Position numbers and translations under genes: made by a program | Notes under the pieces: generated by a model | What the model was told of the DNA's origin: nothing | Database searches by the model: none | The model's input: only the letters and a program-made list of their open reading frames with translations | In this document: in pieces, positions 1 to 8,148 of the stretch | How positions within the stretch are numbered: the first letter of the stretch is position 1 | How the letters are laid out: each line of letters starts with the position of its first letter | Assembly: GCF_025420585.1 (NCBI RefSeq) | Contig: NZ_JAOEGB010000039.1 | Span: 1-54,335 of the forward strand | Length of the DNA: 54,335 nucleotides | Reading direction: 5' to 3' | From: Planotetraspora sp. A-T 1434 | Lineage (GTDB): Bacteria > Actinomycetota > Actinomycetes > Streptosporangiales > Streptosporangiaceae

Positions 1-237
1 AATGGGACTGATCTCCTCGAAGATCTCTTCGAGACCAGACTGGGCCGGAACGTCCTTGCGCCCGGCCTGGCGAGCCGCCTCGACCCGGCCCTTCCATTTC
101 TCGTTGCCGAGCAGCCAGTCGAAGGACTCGGTCTGCAGGGCGAGAAGGTCGGGAACTTCGAGCGGCTCCTCAATACGTGCGAATGACACGGTACGGGGAC
201 CGGCGGGTACGGCGGAGGCGTTGCGCGAGGCTGCCAA
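1..237 (-). CDS. rpoB: RNA polymerase beta subunit, N-terminal part
   Basis: The beta subunit forms much of the catalytic cleft of RNA polymerase. Only the first 79 codons lie in the window; the gene runs off the left edge. The reading frame begins MAASRNAS and contains [18 protein letters not shown] and SFDWLLGN, which are characteristic of actinobacterial RpoB. The start is a TTG at 237 preceded by GGAAGG seven bases upstream; no ATG or GTG lies near the family start. It follows mceG and two Mce-associated genes on the same strand but is separated from them by 423 bases with its own promoter. Identification is near certain; the rifampicin region is outside the window. Confidence 0.96.
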   Translation of the reverse strand, partial: MAASRNASAVPAGPRTVSFARIEEPLEVPDLLALQTESFDWLLGNEKWKGRVEAARQAGRKDVPAQSGLEEIFEEISPI

Positions 238-340
238 CAGATGTCCTTCCGAGGGCTCGCGGACTGACTACACGCACGCCAGACGACCAGGACCAAGCAT
301 TACTTAGAGAAGCGGTCGTCAAAGGGCAGCGCAAAGGGGC

Positions 341-369
341 AGTGTAGCCGATCGGCATACACCTGTCCA
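341..369 (-). promoter_or_regulatory. Candidate rpoB promoter
   Basis: On the minus strand TGGACA (369-364) and TACACT (346-341) are separated by exactly 17 bases, a good match to a housekeeping actinobacterial promoter. It lies about 100 bases upstream of the rpoB TTG start. The rest of the 238-660 gap holds no convincing gene; it has an AT-richer patch near 620-655 and a GACGGG/CCCGTC inverted repeat near 460-492. The promoter would make rpoB transcription partly independent of the ribosomal-protein operon. Inferred from sequence only. Confidence 0.55.
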
Positions 370-660
370 CTCCGCTCTCGCTCTGCGCTCCACGTTGGTG
401 GCAGCATCACCCGTCCGCGCCGAAACGTCAAGCCCGAGAGCCCACATTTCGCCTAACTGACGGGCACCACGCTGGGTGTTTCCCGTCCGCGCCAGCCATG
501 AACATCACTGGATCCAGTCCCTACCCGGGAGCCGGTCCGGGTAACGCTCTGTCACACGGACGGCCCAACGCTGACCGTCGGTCGACGCTGCCGTGCCATG
601 GATATGCCACCTACCCAAGATTCCTAAACCCACTCTTTACTAACAATTGGGTAACGCGAG

Positions 661-1167
661 CTACCGAGCGGGCGTGTCACCGAGGAGCGTGGACAGGCCG
701 GAGACCTTCCAGCCGTCGCCGTCCGTGACCATGACGAGCCGCGCCCTCCCCCGGCTGACCTGCTGTTCCGGAGATCCTTGACCCGTGGCCGCCCTGCTCG
801 TGACCATGTTGACGAAGACGAGGACCCTGACCTCGTCAGGCGTCGCCGACTCCACCCCGGCAGCCGCCACGACCGCCTCCTGGACCGTCTGCCGGCTCCG
901 CGCCTCGGGCGCGAGCGTGGCGGCCAGCCGGCGGTAGTGCCCCGACAGCGCCCCCGTGGCGTGGCTCTCCGCCCGCGCGAGATCCTGGTCGATCGTACGG
1001 TAGTCGTACGACAGCATGTCGGCGGCGAAGGTGCGGGCGGCGGCGAGGGCCCCCGAGGCGGCCTCCTGACCGCTCTGGAGGCGGCGGAGGTCCGCGTAGG
1101 CCGAATAGACCATGACGGCCAGAACGACGGCTGAGAGCGCCAGCACGGCGATGAGGACCCGTTTCAC
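661..1167 (-). CDS. Mce-associated membrane protein
   Basis: A 168-residue protein with one N-terminal membrane segment (about residues 4-24) followed by a helical stretch and a small C-terminal alpha/beta domain. This is the layout of Mce-associated (Mas-type) proteins, thought to stabilise or assist Mce lipid-import complexes. The motif YDYRTIDQDLARAESHATG parallels LNHRTVDEDMNRVIATSTG in the gene upstream, so the two are paralogues. Its start overlaps the stop of that gene by ATGA (1164-1167), so translation is probably coupled. No Mce substrate-binding or YrbE permease genes are visible nearby, so the partner complex must be encoded elsewhere. Function is inferred from fold, size and the neighbouring mceG. 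Confidence 0.72.
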   Translation of the reverse strand: MKRVLIAVLALSAVVLAVMVYSAYADLRRLQSGQEAASGALAAARTFAADMLSYDYRTIDQDLARAESHATGALSGHYRRLAATLAPEARSRQTVQEAVVAAAGVESATPDEVRVLVFVNMVTSRAATGQGSPEQQVSRGRARLVMVTDGDGWKVSGLSTLLGDTPAR

Positions 1168-1661
1168 GGCACGGACTCCGACTGCGAGACGAGCCAGAGG
1201 CCGCCGACCTTGCTGACCTTCATGCGCCAGCGGTAGAAGCGCTCCTCGGGGGCGGCGTTCTTGCCGTCCTCCCAGTGGATCACCGCGTCGGCCACGATCA
1301 GCACCTCGGCGCTCTGCCGGTCGGCGCCCATGGAGGCCAGCCCGGTCGCCCGGAGAACGCCGGTCTGCACCACCTTGTTCTTGAGGGTCGCCTCCTTCAG
1401 GGCCGCTCGATCAGCGGTGTACCGCTCGCGTTCCGGCCCGGTCGAGGTGGCGATGACCCGGTTCATGTCCTCGTCGACGGTCCGGTGGTTCAGCGACAGC
1501 ATGTTGACCGCGTGGGCCGCCGCCGCACGCACGGCCGCCTGCCGGTCGTCCTCGGCCGCCCGCGCCGAGTCACGGCTCTTTCCCACCAGGACCAGCGCTC
1601 CGGCCAGAGCGGCCACCAGGACGGCGAGACCGATGATCAGCGCGCGCCGCACGGTGGCCAC
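1164..1661 (-). CDS. Mce-associated membrane protein
   Basis: A 165-residue protein with an N-terminal membrane segment (about residues 8-28), a charged helix and the motif SLNHRTVDEDMNRVIATSTG, typical of Mce-associated proteins. The C-terminal half (VLIVADAVIHW, then RWRMKVSKVGGLWLVS) looks like a small NTF2-like or cystatin-like beta domain outside the membrane. It lies 90 bases downstream of mceG on the same strand and overlaps the next paralogue by four bases. The arrangement mceG-mas-mas suggests the three are transcribed together and serve the same lipid-transport machinery. Confidence 0.74.
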   Translation of the reverse strand: MATVRRALIIGLAVLVAALAGALVLVGKSRDSARAAEDDRQAAVRAAAAHAVNMLSLNHRTVDEDMNRVIATSTGPERERYTADRAALKEATLKNKVVQTGVLRATGLASMGADRQSAEVLIVADAVIHWEDGKNAAPEERFYRWRMKVSKVGGLWLVSQSESVP

Positions 1662-1751
1662 CCCCGATCATGTCGCCGGACGCCGGATCCTATCCCGGAC
1701 CATAGATCAGCAGGCCTGCTCTGCCCATAGGGTCTCAATCCCCGTACGGCT

Positions 1752-2759
1752 CTAGCCTGCCTGTCCCGGTTCATCGTGGGAGGCGGCGAGACGGGGAGGG
1801 CCGGACAGCCAGTCGCGTCCGTGCTCGTCCACGAAGGACCCGGGCGGCGGCGTCACCCCGTTGGCGGACAGCCAGGATCCGGGCGCCCTCTGGGTCCGCC
1901 GGACCCGGTCGCCGGTCGGCATGAGCTGCGGCGGGATCGGCGGGAGCACTCCGGGGTCCTGGCCCATCCGGGCCTCGGCCTCCAGCTCGGAGACGTCCTT
2001 CTCCTCGGACATGCCGATCGGTCCGTGCCTGCGCGCGTTGAGGAACTGACGCACCACCGGTTCGTCACTGGACAGCAGCATCTCGCGCGGCCCGAACATC
2101 ACCAGCTCGCGCCGGAAAAGCAGGCCGATGTCGTCCGGAACCGTCCTCGCGGTGTTGATGTCATGGGTCACGATCAGGAAGGTCGCCTCGGTCTCGGCGT
2201 TCAGGTCGACGATGAGCTGGTTGAGATAGGCCGTACGGACCGGGTCGAGGCCGGAGTCCGGCTCGTCGCACAGGACGATCTGGGGGTCGAGGACGAGCGC
2301 GCGGGCGAGGCCGGCGCGCTTGCGCATCCCGCCGGAGATCTCCCCGGGGAGCTTGGCCTCGGCCCCGGTCAGGCCGACAAGCTCCATCTTCTCCATCACG
2401 ATCCGGCGGATCTCGCTCTCGCGCTTACGGGTGTGCTCGCGCAGCGGGAAGGCGACGTTGTCGTAGAGGCTCAGCGAGCCGAACAGCGCCCCGTCCTGGA
2501 ACAGCACGCCGAACAGGCGGCGCAGCTCGTAGAGGGTGCTCTCCCGGCAGTTCGCGAGGTCATGTCCGCCGATCCAGATGTGCCCGCGGTCGGGGCGGAG
2601 CAGCCCGACCAGCGTCTTGAGGAACACGGACTTGCCGGTGCCCGAGGGCCCGAGGAGCACCGAGATCTCCCCCGCCGGGAGCGTCAGCGTGACGTCCTCC
2701 CATACGACCTCCCGCCCGAACGACTTCGTCAGCCCCTCGACCACGACCTCGACGCCCAC
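1752..2759 (-). CDS. mceG: Mce transporter ATPase MceG (Mkl)
   Basis: An ABC ATPase that powers Mce lipid importers, corresponding to MlaF of Gram-negatives and Mkl/MceG (Rv0655) of Mycobacterium. Visible motifs are Walker A GPSGTGKS (about 37-44), Q-loop LFQDGALFG (about 86-94), signature SGGMRKRAG (about 142), Walker B IVLCDEPDSGLD (about 162) and H-loop IVTHDIN. The long C-terminal extension with VRQFLNARRHGPIGMSEEKD is specific to the MceG type. I chose GTG at 2759, preceded by GGGAGG eight bases upstream; the longer frame would begin inside the rplL terminator. Mycobacterium also keeps mkl close to rplJ-rplL, so the linkage appears conserved. Length is 335 residues. Confidence 0.93.
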   Translation of the reverse strand: MGVEVVVEGLTKSFGREVVWEDVTLTLPAGEISVLLGPSGTGKSVFLKTLVGLLRPDRGHIWIGGHDLANCRESTLYELRRLFGVLFQDGALFGSLSLYDNVAFPLREHTRKRESEIRRIVMEKMELVGLTGAEAKLPGEISGGMRKRAGLARALVLDPQIVLCDEPDSGLDPVRTAYLNQLIVDLNAETEATFLIVTHDINTARTVPDDIGLLFRRELVMFGPREMLLSSDEPVVRQFLNARRHGPIGMSEEKDVSELEAEARMGQDPGVLPPIPPQLMPTGDRVRRTQRAPGSWLSANGVTPPPGSFVDEHGRDWLSGPPRLAASHDEPGQAG

Positions 2760-2834
2760 GGCCGTCACCTCCCGGACACTCACCGTAGCCGTGCCGTACC
2801 GGCCGGGAAGTGGTCTCGCGGTTTCCGGGCATGC

Positions 2835-2878
2835 GAAAGGGGCGGGCACACCCGGCACCTGGGTGGACCCGCCCCTTC
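2835..2878 (-). terminator. Hairpin after rplL
   Basis: A strong inverted repeat reading GAAGGGGCGGG ... CCCGCCCCTTTC on the minus strand, with inner ACCC/GGGT pairing. It lies 25 bases after the rplL stop codon and before the mceG start. There is no long U-tract, as is common in actinobacteria. It probably terminates or attenuates ribosomal-protein transcription before mceG. Confidence 0.75.
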
Positions 2879-2903
2879 GATGAAGCGTTCGCCTGCGCGC
2901 GCG

Positions 2904-3293
2904 TTACTTGACGGTGACGCTGGCGCCGGCGCCCTCGAGGGCGGCCTTGGCCTTCTCGGCCTGCTCCTTGTTGACCTTGCCGTCGAAGACGGACTTGGGA
3001 GCGCCGTCCACGAGGTCCTTGGCCTCCTTGAGGCCCAGGCTCGTCAGAGCGCGGATCTCCTTGATGACCTGGATCTTCTTGTCGCCGGCGGCCTCGAGGA
3101 TGACCTCGAACTCGTCCTGCTCCTCGGCCTCTTCGGCGGGGGCGGCAGGGCCACCCGGGGCGGCGGCGACCGCGACCGGGGCGGCGGCCTTGACGTCGAA
3201 GGTCTCCTCGAAGAGCTTCACGAAGTCGGACAGCTCAAGGAGGGTCATCTCCTTGAAGGTCTCGAGCAGCTCGTCGGTGCTGAGCTTCGCCAT
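2904..3293 (-). CDS. rplL: 50S ribosomal protein L7/L12
   Basis: L12 forms the multi-copy stalk of the large subunit that recruits elongation and release factors. The 129-residue protein has an N-terminal dimerisation domain ([16 protein letters not shown]), an alanine/proline/glutamate-rich flexible hinge (about 38-60) and the conserved C-terminal domain with [20 protein letters not shown] and [15 protein letters not shown]. It starts 80 bases after rplJ, the standard rplJL arrangement, and both genes should be under control of the L10 leader. The protein is full length. Confidence 0.98.
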   Translation of the reverse strand: MAKLSTDELLETFKEMTLLELSDFVKLFEETFDVKAAAPVAVAAAPGGPAAPAEEAEEQDEFEVILEAAGDKKIQVIKEIRALTSLGLKEAKDLVDGAPKSVFDGKVNKEQAEKAKAALEGAGASVTVK

Positions 3294-3373
3294 GATGGTG
3301 TTCCTCCAGTGGATCTAGCAAAACGTGAAAAGGGACCGCGGTGCGCGCTTTCCCCCGCCCGCCTGCGCGGGAC

Positions 3374-3898
3374 CTACTCGCCGGCCTCTTCGCGCTTGAC
3401 GCGCAGAGCCTCGGCCAGTCGAGCCATGGTGGTGGGCAGCGCGGCGAAGGTGGCGGCAGCCTGGGACTGCTTGGCCTTCAGCGCACCGGCCAGCTTCGCG
3501 AGGAGCACCTCACGGGACTCAAGGTCGGCAAGCTGGGTGATCTCGGCCGGGGTCATCGACTTGCCGTCGAGGACACCACCCTTGATCACCAGGAGGGGGT
3601 TGGCCTTGGCGAAGTCACGCAGACCCTTCGCCGCCTCGACGACGTCACCCTTGACGAACGCGATGGCGGTCGGGCCCTGGAACAGGTCGTCCAGGACGGT
3701 GATCCCGGCACTGTTGGCCGCGATCTTGGTCAGCGTGTTCTTCGCCACGGCGAACTTCGCATTCCCACCGAGAGAAACGCGCAGCTGCTTGAGCTGAGCG
3801 ACGGTGAGACCGCGGTATTCGGTCAGAACGGCGGCGCTGGAGCCCTCGAACTCACTCTTGAGTTCGGCTACCGCACCGCTCTTCTCCGCCTTCGCCAT
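3374..3898 (-). CDS. rplJ: 50S ribosomal protein L10
   Basis: L10 anchors L12 dimers to 23S rRNA to make the stalk base. The 174-residue protein has the conserved N-terminal block [36 protein letters not shown] and KNTLTKIA; its C-terminal helix carries the L12 binding sites. The gene is preceded by an L10 leader with a terminator-like hairpin, so excess L10-L12 probably shuts down its own mRNA. It is followed directly by rplL. The start codon ATG is well placed after GGAGGCCC. Confidence 0.98.
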   Translation of the reverse strand: MAKAEKSGAVAELKSEFEGSSAAVLTEYRGLTVAQLKQLRVSLGGNAKFAVAKNTLTKIAANSAGITVLDDLFQGPTAIAFVKGDVVEAAKGLRDFAKANPLLVIKGGVLDGKSMTPAEITQLADLESREVLLAKLAGALKAKQSQAAATFAALPTTMARLAEALRVKREEAGE

Positions 3899-3919
3899 GG
3901 GCCTCCTTCCAGATGTGCC

Positions 3920-4090
3920 GCCGGCGAAGGCCCAGAAAAACGGACAAGCCCCGGCGCAGGCGCACGGGGCTTGGAAGGACGCGGACGTCCCAAGCTCTCT
4001 TCACACCTACGCGGGCCGTCCACTCACGTGGATCCTTCGGTCACCCGGCTACGAACAGCCCGGCGACGACCGGCGGTCTTTGGCAGAAGA
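3920..4090 (-). ncRNA. L10 (rplJ) leader with attenuator
   Basis: The transcribed region upstream of rplJ holds a structured leader. On the minus strand it begins near CCAAAGACCGCCGG and includes the segment GCGTAGGTGTGAAGAGAG, resembling the L10-binding region of Gram-positive and actinobacterial L10 leaders. It ends in the hairpin AAGCCCCG ... CGGGGCTT (3943-3969) followed by GTCCGTTTTTC, an intrinsic terminator or attenuator. Binding of L10(L12) to such leaders represses rplJL expression; this is known for the family and inferred here. Limits are approximate. Confidence 0.75.
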
Positions 4091-4091
4091 C

Positions 4092-4120
4092 AGAATACGT
4101 GTCAATCCCTAGGACGCCAA
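4092..4120 (-). promoter_or_regulatory. Candidate rplJL promoter
   Basis: On the minus strand TTGGCG (4120-4115) and TATTCT (4097-4092) are 17 bases apart and sit just upstream of the L10 leader. An alternative -35, TTGACA, overlaps the spacer but lacks a matching -10. The site lies at the 3' end of the lipoprotein gene, so rplJL can be transcribed separately from it. Confidence 0.4.
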
Positions 4121-4131
4121 ATCAGGCGGCG

Positions 4132-4965
4132 TCAGCCTCCCAGGCTGATGTTCTTGGGGATCTCCCCGACCTGGTCGGCCGGAGGCGTCTGGATCGTGAC
4201 GGGCTCGTTGAACGCCTTGAACAGCGCGGTCGCCTTGAACGTGCCCTCCTCCGCCTTGCCGCCGTTCAGCGCGACCTTGCGGGGCAGCCCCTGCGCGTCG
4301 ATCCACGCGTCGAACTTGACGTCCTTCACGCCCGACAGGCCGCCCTGGAGCCGCGCCTGAGCCTCGGGAGCCAGCAGCTTGACCGCCTGCTCGGTGTCGA
4401 ACGTGCCCGTGTAGTGCGTGGTGTCCACACCGCCGACCTTCTCGGCGCCGACGGCCTTGGCGTCCTTGGAGGCGGTCAGCAGGGCGACGCTGGTCTTCAG
4501 GTCGATCTGCTGCGCCTGGCCGAGGAGCTGGTCGACGTTCACACCCGAGGAGGAGCCGAGCTGCTTGAGGTCCAGCTTGATCCACGGCTTGGTGGCGCCG
4601 ACGAGGGTCTTGAGCACGTCGAGCTTCACGTAGGCCACATCGCCCTGCAGGACGACCCGGACGCCTCCAGGCAGGCTCTGGCCGCCGAACGTGACCTGGT
4701 TGAGCGTGATGTCGGAGGCGAGCTGCGGGGTCTTCTGGTACAGCATGGTGCCCTGAACGTTGCCCGCCCCTCCCCCCTTCGGGCTGGAGAAGTCCACGAC
4801 CAAGTCGGCCGAGTACGTGTTGACGTCGTCGGCCTTCTGCGCGGTCTGCTGCAGAACCTCGGCCGCCGAGAGCTTCGCGTTGCCGAGAGACGGAGCAGCG
4901 GTCGTGCCGCATCCCGCCACCGTTATCGCGGCCACCGCCCCGGCGGCCACCAGAAGTCGGCGCAT
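4132..4965 (-). CDS. LppX/LprAFG-type lipoprotein
   Basis: A 277-residue secreted lipoprotein. The signal peptide MRRLLVAAGAVAAITVAGCG ends in the lipobox VAGC with the lipidated cysteine at residue 19. The mature part has the features of the LppX/LprAFG fold, a half-barrel that binds lipids at the outer face of the membrane (for example LSAAEVLQQTAQKADDVNTY and DVAYVKLDVLKTLVGATKPW). Family members in mycobacteria carry lipids such as triacylglycerol or phthiocerol esters; the ligand here is unknown. It lies between rplA and rplJ, where related actinobacteria also keep lipoprotein genes, and is isolated by a strong terminator upstream. Confidence 0.85.
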   Translation of the reverse strand: MRRLLVAAGAVAAITVAGCGTTAAPSLGNAKLSAAEVLQQTAQKADDVNTYSADLVVDFSSPKGGGAGNVQGTMLYQKTPQLASDITLNQVTFGGQSLPGGVRVVLQGDVAYVKLDVLKTLVGATKPWIKLDLKQLGSSSGVNVDQLLGQAQQIDLKTSVALLTASKDAKAVGAEKVGGVDTTHYTGTFDTEQAVKLLAPEAQARLQGGLSGVKDVKFDAWIDAQGLPRKVALNGGKAEEGTFKATALFKAFNEPVTIQTPPADQVGEIPKNISLGG

Positions 4966-5152
4966 GTTTTCATCCCTTCGTGTCCCCGAACAAGTGCCCT
5001 CGACACTATGCGGCTAACACCCGGGCCGTGCCGATCCAGGAAAACCCGCATCAGGTATGCACAAGCCGTACACATCCGCGTGGCGGGAGCCGTTCATGTG
5101 AATTGAGGAAACCTGTGGGCGGGTAAGCGGCGCGGGGCATGGGTGGAAACCG

Positions 5153-5185
5153 AAAAACCCCTGCCCAGACGGGGCAGGGGTTTTT
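5153..5185 (-). terminator. Intrinsic terminator after rplKA
   Basis: A near-perfect hairpin AAAAACCCCTGCCC, loop AGAC, GGGGCAGGGGTTTTT. It has A- and T-runs on both sides and could work in either direction. It lies between the rplA stop and the lipoprotein gene, about 75 bases after rplA. The short interval between it and rplA contains several near-copies of ATTGGCCGTATTG, a small degenerate repeat without evident function. Confidence 0.9.
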
Positions 5186-5260
5186 CAGAGACCTAAATGG
5201 CCGTAATAGCCAGATTGGCGGTATTGGCCGCACTGACCGGATTGGCCGTATTGCCGTTGA

Positions 5261-5974
5261 TCAGGCGTCGATCTCGGCGGTCATCGCACGCGTCACGTTC
5301 GGGTCCACCGGGATGCCGGGGCCCATGGACGTGGTGAACGTGACCTTCTTCAGGTAACGGCCCTTGGCCGCCGACGGCTTGAGACGCAGCACCTCGTCGA
5401 GAGCGGCGGCGTAGTTCTCCACGAGCTGACGCTCGTCGAAGGACGACTTGCCGATGATGAAGTGCAGGTTCGCGTGCCGGTCGACCCGGAACTCGATCTT
5501 GCCGCCCTTGATGTCGGTGACGGCCTTGGCGACGTCCGGCGTGACAGTGCCGGTCTTCGGGTTCGGCATGAGACCACGCGGACCGAGCACGCGGCCCAGG
5601 CGGCCGACCTTGCCCATGAGGTCCGGCGTCGCGACGACCGCGTCGAAGTCGAGACGGCCCTTGGCCACCTCGTCGATCAGCTCGTCGGAGCCCACGATGT
5701 CGGCGCCCGCGGCGCGGGCCTCCTCGGCACGGTCACCGGTCGCGAAGACCAGGACCCGGGCGGTCTTACCGGTGCCGTGCGGGAGGTTGACGGTGCCACG
5801 GACCATCTGGTCGGCCTTGCGCGGGTCGACGCCCAGCCGCAGGGCAACCTCGACGGTGGCGTCGAACTTGGTGGTCGCGGTGGTCTTGGCCAGCCGGACA
5901 CCGTCCAGCGGGCTGTACAGGGCGTCGCGGTCGACCTGCGCGGCCGCGTTCTTCCAGCTCTTGCTGCGCTTCAC
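5261..5974 (-). CDS. rplA: 50S ribosomal protein L1
   Basis: L1 forms the mobile L1 stalk involved in tRNA release from the E site, and in many bacteria represses its own operon. The 237-residue sequence is full length, with [20 protein letters not shown], the L1 signature [18 protein letters not shown] and the C-terminal [13 protein letters not shown]. It is downstream of rplK but separated by 191 bases, longer than the usual tight rplKA spacing; that gap contains a strong small hairpin. Confidence 0.98.
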   Translation of the reverse strand: MKRSKSWKNAAAQVDRDALYSPLDGVRLAKTTATTKFDATVEVALRLGVDPRKADQMVRGTVNLPHGTGKTARVLVFATGDRAEEARAAGADIVGSDELIDEVAKGRLDFDAVVATPDLMGKVGRLGRVLGPRGLMPNPKTGTVTPDVAKAVTDIKGGKIEFRVDRHANLHFIIGKSSFDERQLVENYAAALDEVLRLKPSAAKGRYLKKVTFTTSMGPGIPVDPNVTRAMTAEIDA

Positions 5975-6045
5975 TTTCGCTCCTCATGGAGTTCGTGGTC
6001 CGGGCCGGCGCATTGACCCTGCCACTGTGTCTAATTTGCCTCTTT

Positions 6046-6064
6046 GCCTCGCCTTCGGCGAGGC
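6046..6064. other. Hairpin in the rplK-rplA spacer
   Basis: GCCTCGCC, loop TTC, GGCGAGGC: a perfect 8-bp stem in the 191-base spacer between rplK and rplA. It has no T-run after it on the minus strand. It could be an attenuator, an RNA processing site or part of an L1 autoregulatory site. No reading frame with an acceptable start and ribosome-binding site is visible in the spacer. Confidence 0.5.
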
Positions 6065-6165
6065 GGGCTCGGGCGCCCTTTAGGCCGCGTCTTGCCTCGT
6101 CGCGCTTGGTCGCTTCGCTCCCGCGCGCTTCTCAGTCCAGACACGGCCGCGCCCGTCGCGTGTGC

Positions 6166-6597
6166 CTAGTCGGCGATGGTGATGCCCATGGAACGGGCGG
6201 TGCCGGCGATGATCTTCTCGGCGGCCTCGACGTCGTTGGCGTTGAGGTCCTGCATCTTGGTCTCGGCGATCTGCCGCAGCTGGTCGCGGGTGAGCTTGCC
6301 CACCTTGTCCTTGTGCGGGTTCGCGCTGCCCTTCTGCAGACCGGCGGCCTTCTTGATCAGCTCAGGCGCCGGAGGCGTCTTCGTGATGAAGGTGAAGCTG
6401 CGGTCTTCGAAGATGGTGATCTCGACGGGGATGATGTTGCCCCGCTGGGCCTCCGTCGCAGCGTTGTACTGCTTGACGAATTCCATGATGTTGACACCGT
6501 GCGGACCGAGAGCGGTACCGACCGGCGGCGCGGGCGTGGCCTGTCCAGCGGGAAGCTGGACCTTCACCAGCGCCGCGACTTTCTTCTTAGGAGGCAT
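6166..6597 (-). CDS. rplK: 50S ribosomal protein L11
   Basis: L11 sits at the GTPase-associated centre, binds 23S rRNA and takes part in factor-dependent GTP hydrolysis and stringent-response sensing. The 143-residue protein has the N-terminal block [34 protein letters not shown] and the C-terminal GTARSMGI. The start ATG follows GGAGAAGGACAA. It is 112 bases downstream of nusG, with a hairpin in between. Confidence 0.98.
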   Translation of the reverse strand: MPPKKKVAALVKVQLPAGQATPAPPVGTALGPHGVNIMEFVKQYNAATEAQRGNIIPVEITIFEDRSFTFITKTPPAPELIKKAAGLQKGSANPHKDKVGKLTRDQLRQIAETKMQDLNANDVEAAEKIIAGTARSMGITIAD

Positions 6598-6630
6598 TTG
6601 TCCTTCTCCGGGTCTTTTGTCCTACAAAAC

Positions 6631-6683
6631 CCTCACAGGCGGGAAAGCCGGCGCCTGGACCGGCTTCCCTGATGCGTGTGAGG
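6631..6683 (-). terminator. Hairpin/attenuator between nusG and rplK
   Basis: A two-part stem on the minus strand: outer CCTCACA/TGTGAGG and inner GGGAAGCCGG/CCGGCTTTCCC, followed by GTTTTGT. It lies immediately after nusG and upstream of rplK. It may partly terminate secE-nusG transcripts, lowering or regulating read-through into rplKA. Confidence 0.65.
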
Positions 6684-6709
6684 ACGACTAACGAGTCTAT
6701 GCGAGCTGC

Positions 6710-7486
6710 TCAGATCTTCGAGACCTGGTTGAACGACAGCTCCACCGGGGTCTCGCGGCCGAAGATCGAAACGAGCACCTTCAGCTTCTGCGACTCGGCG
6801 CTGATCTCGCTCACCGTCGCCGGAAGCGTGGCGAACGGGCCGTCCATGACCGTGACGGACTCGCCGACCTCGAAGTCGACGGTCGCGGCCGCGGCCTTCG
6901 ACGTCGCCTTCTTGACTTCCTCGGACGGCTCGGGCGCGAGCAGCTTGGCGACCTCGTCGAGGTTCAGCGGGCTCGGCTTGTTCGACAGGCCCACGAAGCC
7001 GGTCACGCCCGGCGTGTTGCGGACCGCGGCCCACGACTCGTCGGTCAGGTCCATGCGGACCAGCACGTAGCCGGGCAGCACGCGCTCCTTGATCGGAGTC
7101 TTCTTGCCGCCCTTGAACTCCGTGATCGTGTGGGTCGGCACCTCGACCTGGAAGATGTAGTCCTCCATGTTGAGGGACCCGGTGCGGCTCTCGATGTTCT
7201 GCTTCACGCGGTTCTCGTAGCCGGCGTAGGAGTGGATGACGTACCACTCGCCGTACTGGCCGCGGAGCTGACGCTTGAACTCCTCGATCGGGTCGACGTC
7301 CGGGAGGACATCGCCGTCCTCGTCGACGACTGCCTCTTCCGCTGCGTCTTCCTCGGTCGAGTCGACGTCACCGTCAACACCGTCCGAGTCGACGGCGGCG
7401 GTGTCGTCAACCTCTTCTACGGCCTCGTCCGGCTCGGTCTCCCACTCATCACGGGAGCCATCGACCGGCAGCGGGGACTCGGACAC
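6710..7486 (-). CDS. nusG: Transcription termination/antitermination protein NusG
   Basis: NusG binds RNA polymerase through its NGN domain and couples it to Rho or ribosomes through its KOW domain. The 258-residue form starts at GTG 7486, preceded by AGAGGAAGAG; the longer frame to 7570 would run into secE and has no better site. Residues 1 to about 75 are an acidic, actinobacterial-type extension. The NGN domain starts at [19 protein letters not shown], and the KOW domain contains [21 protein letters not shown]. It follows secE by 55 bases. Confidence 0.96.
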   Translation of the reverse strand: MSESPLPVDGSRDEWETEPDEAVEEVDDTAAVDSDGVDGDVDSTEEDAAEEAVVDEDGDVLPDVDPIEEFKRQLRGQYGEWYVIHSYAGYENRVKQNIESRTGSLNMEDYIFQVEVPTHTITEFKGGKKTPIKERVLPGYVLVRMDLTDESWAAVRNTPGVTGFVGLSNKPSPLNLDEVAKLLAPEPSEEVKKATSKAAAATVDFEVGESVTVMDGPFATLPATVSEISAESQKLKVLVSIFGRETPVELSFNQVSKI

Positions 7487-7541
7487 GGGACTCTTCCTCT
7501 TTCGATCGGTGACATGACGTGCTGAGACGCCTCGGGCTGGA

Positions 7542-7799
7542 TCAGGATCCGCCGAAGACCGCCAGCACACCCTTCGTCAGCAGGAAGTCTAGTCCGGACA
7601 CGATCCCGACCATGATTACAACGAAGACGAGGACCACCGTGGTGTAAGTGATCAGATCGTTCCGCCGCGGCCAGATGACCTTGCGCAGTTCGGCGACGAC
7701 CTGCCGGTAGAAAAGTGCGGGAGAGGTGCGCTTGGCCTTCTTCTCACCGCTTGGCTTGCCTGGCTTTCCAGCGGTCTCGCCGCGGGTGTCGATCGCCAC
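7542..7799 (-). CDS. secE: Preprotein translocase subunit SecE
   Basis: SecE clamps SecY in the Sec translocon. The conserved core is [20 protein letters not shown] followed by a single membrane segment ([22 protein letters not shown]). The frame stays open into the adjacent tRNA gene, so the start must be internal. I chose GTG 7799 (85 residues), preceded by AGGTGA, which pairs with the 16S rRNA end; ATG at 7826 or 7853 is possible but has no ribosome-binding site. The N-terminal 30 residues are lysine- and glycine-rich, as in other actinobacterial SecE proteins. Confidence 0.93.
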   Translation of the reverse strand: MAIDTRGETAGKPGKPSGEKKAKRTSPALFYRQVVAELRKVIWPRRNDLITYTTVVLVFVVIMVGIVSGLDFLLTKGVLAVFGGS

Positions 7800-7874
7800 A
7801 GTCCTCACCTGATCCGTCGTGTCCATCGCAACTTGCGGCGCGCTTGACGCCATTGGTGCGCGGACCGCACTCCG

Positions 7875-7947
7875 CAGGGCACGAGGGACTCGAACCCCCA
7901 ACCGCCGGTTTTGGAGACCGGTGCGCTACCAATTGCGCTAGTGCCCT
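7875..7947 (-). tRNA. tRNA-Trp (CCA anticodon)
   Basis: A 73-nucleotide cloverleaf on the minus strand: acceptor stem AGGGCAC/GTGCCCT, D-arm GCGCAATTGGTAGCGC, anticodon arm CCGGT-CTCCAAA-ACCGG with anticodon CCA, and T-arm GGGGG-TTCGAGT-CCCTC. The discriminator base is G and the terminal CCA is not encoded. It lies directly upstream of secE; the same tRNA-Trp-secE-nusG order is known in Streptomyces. Confidence 0.97.
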
Positions 7948-8148
7948 AAGCCGTGCACCACAATACCCGAGAAACGCGTGGGCTAAGCCGTACGTTCCCC
8001 GTCGTGGTCCACTAGTCGGTGAAGTGTACGTGGGAAAGACCGCTTCGTCGAACCGTGCTTTCCGCGCTGGTCAAAGGTACCGCGTGGGACTGTCCGAATC
8101 ATGGATACCGAGAGGAAACCGATCGGCGGGTCTGGAACGATGGGGGGC

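Noticed and set aside
498-728. Small plus-strand frame upstream of rpoB
   Set aside because: No ribosome-binding site, and it overlaps the 3' end of the Mce-associated gene and the rpoB leader region.
1776-3797. A 673-residue plus-strand frame over mceG, rplL and rplJ
   Set aside because: It is the antisense shadow of three well-identified minus-strand genes and has biased, repetitive composition.
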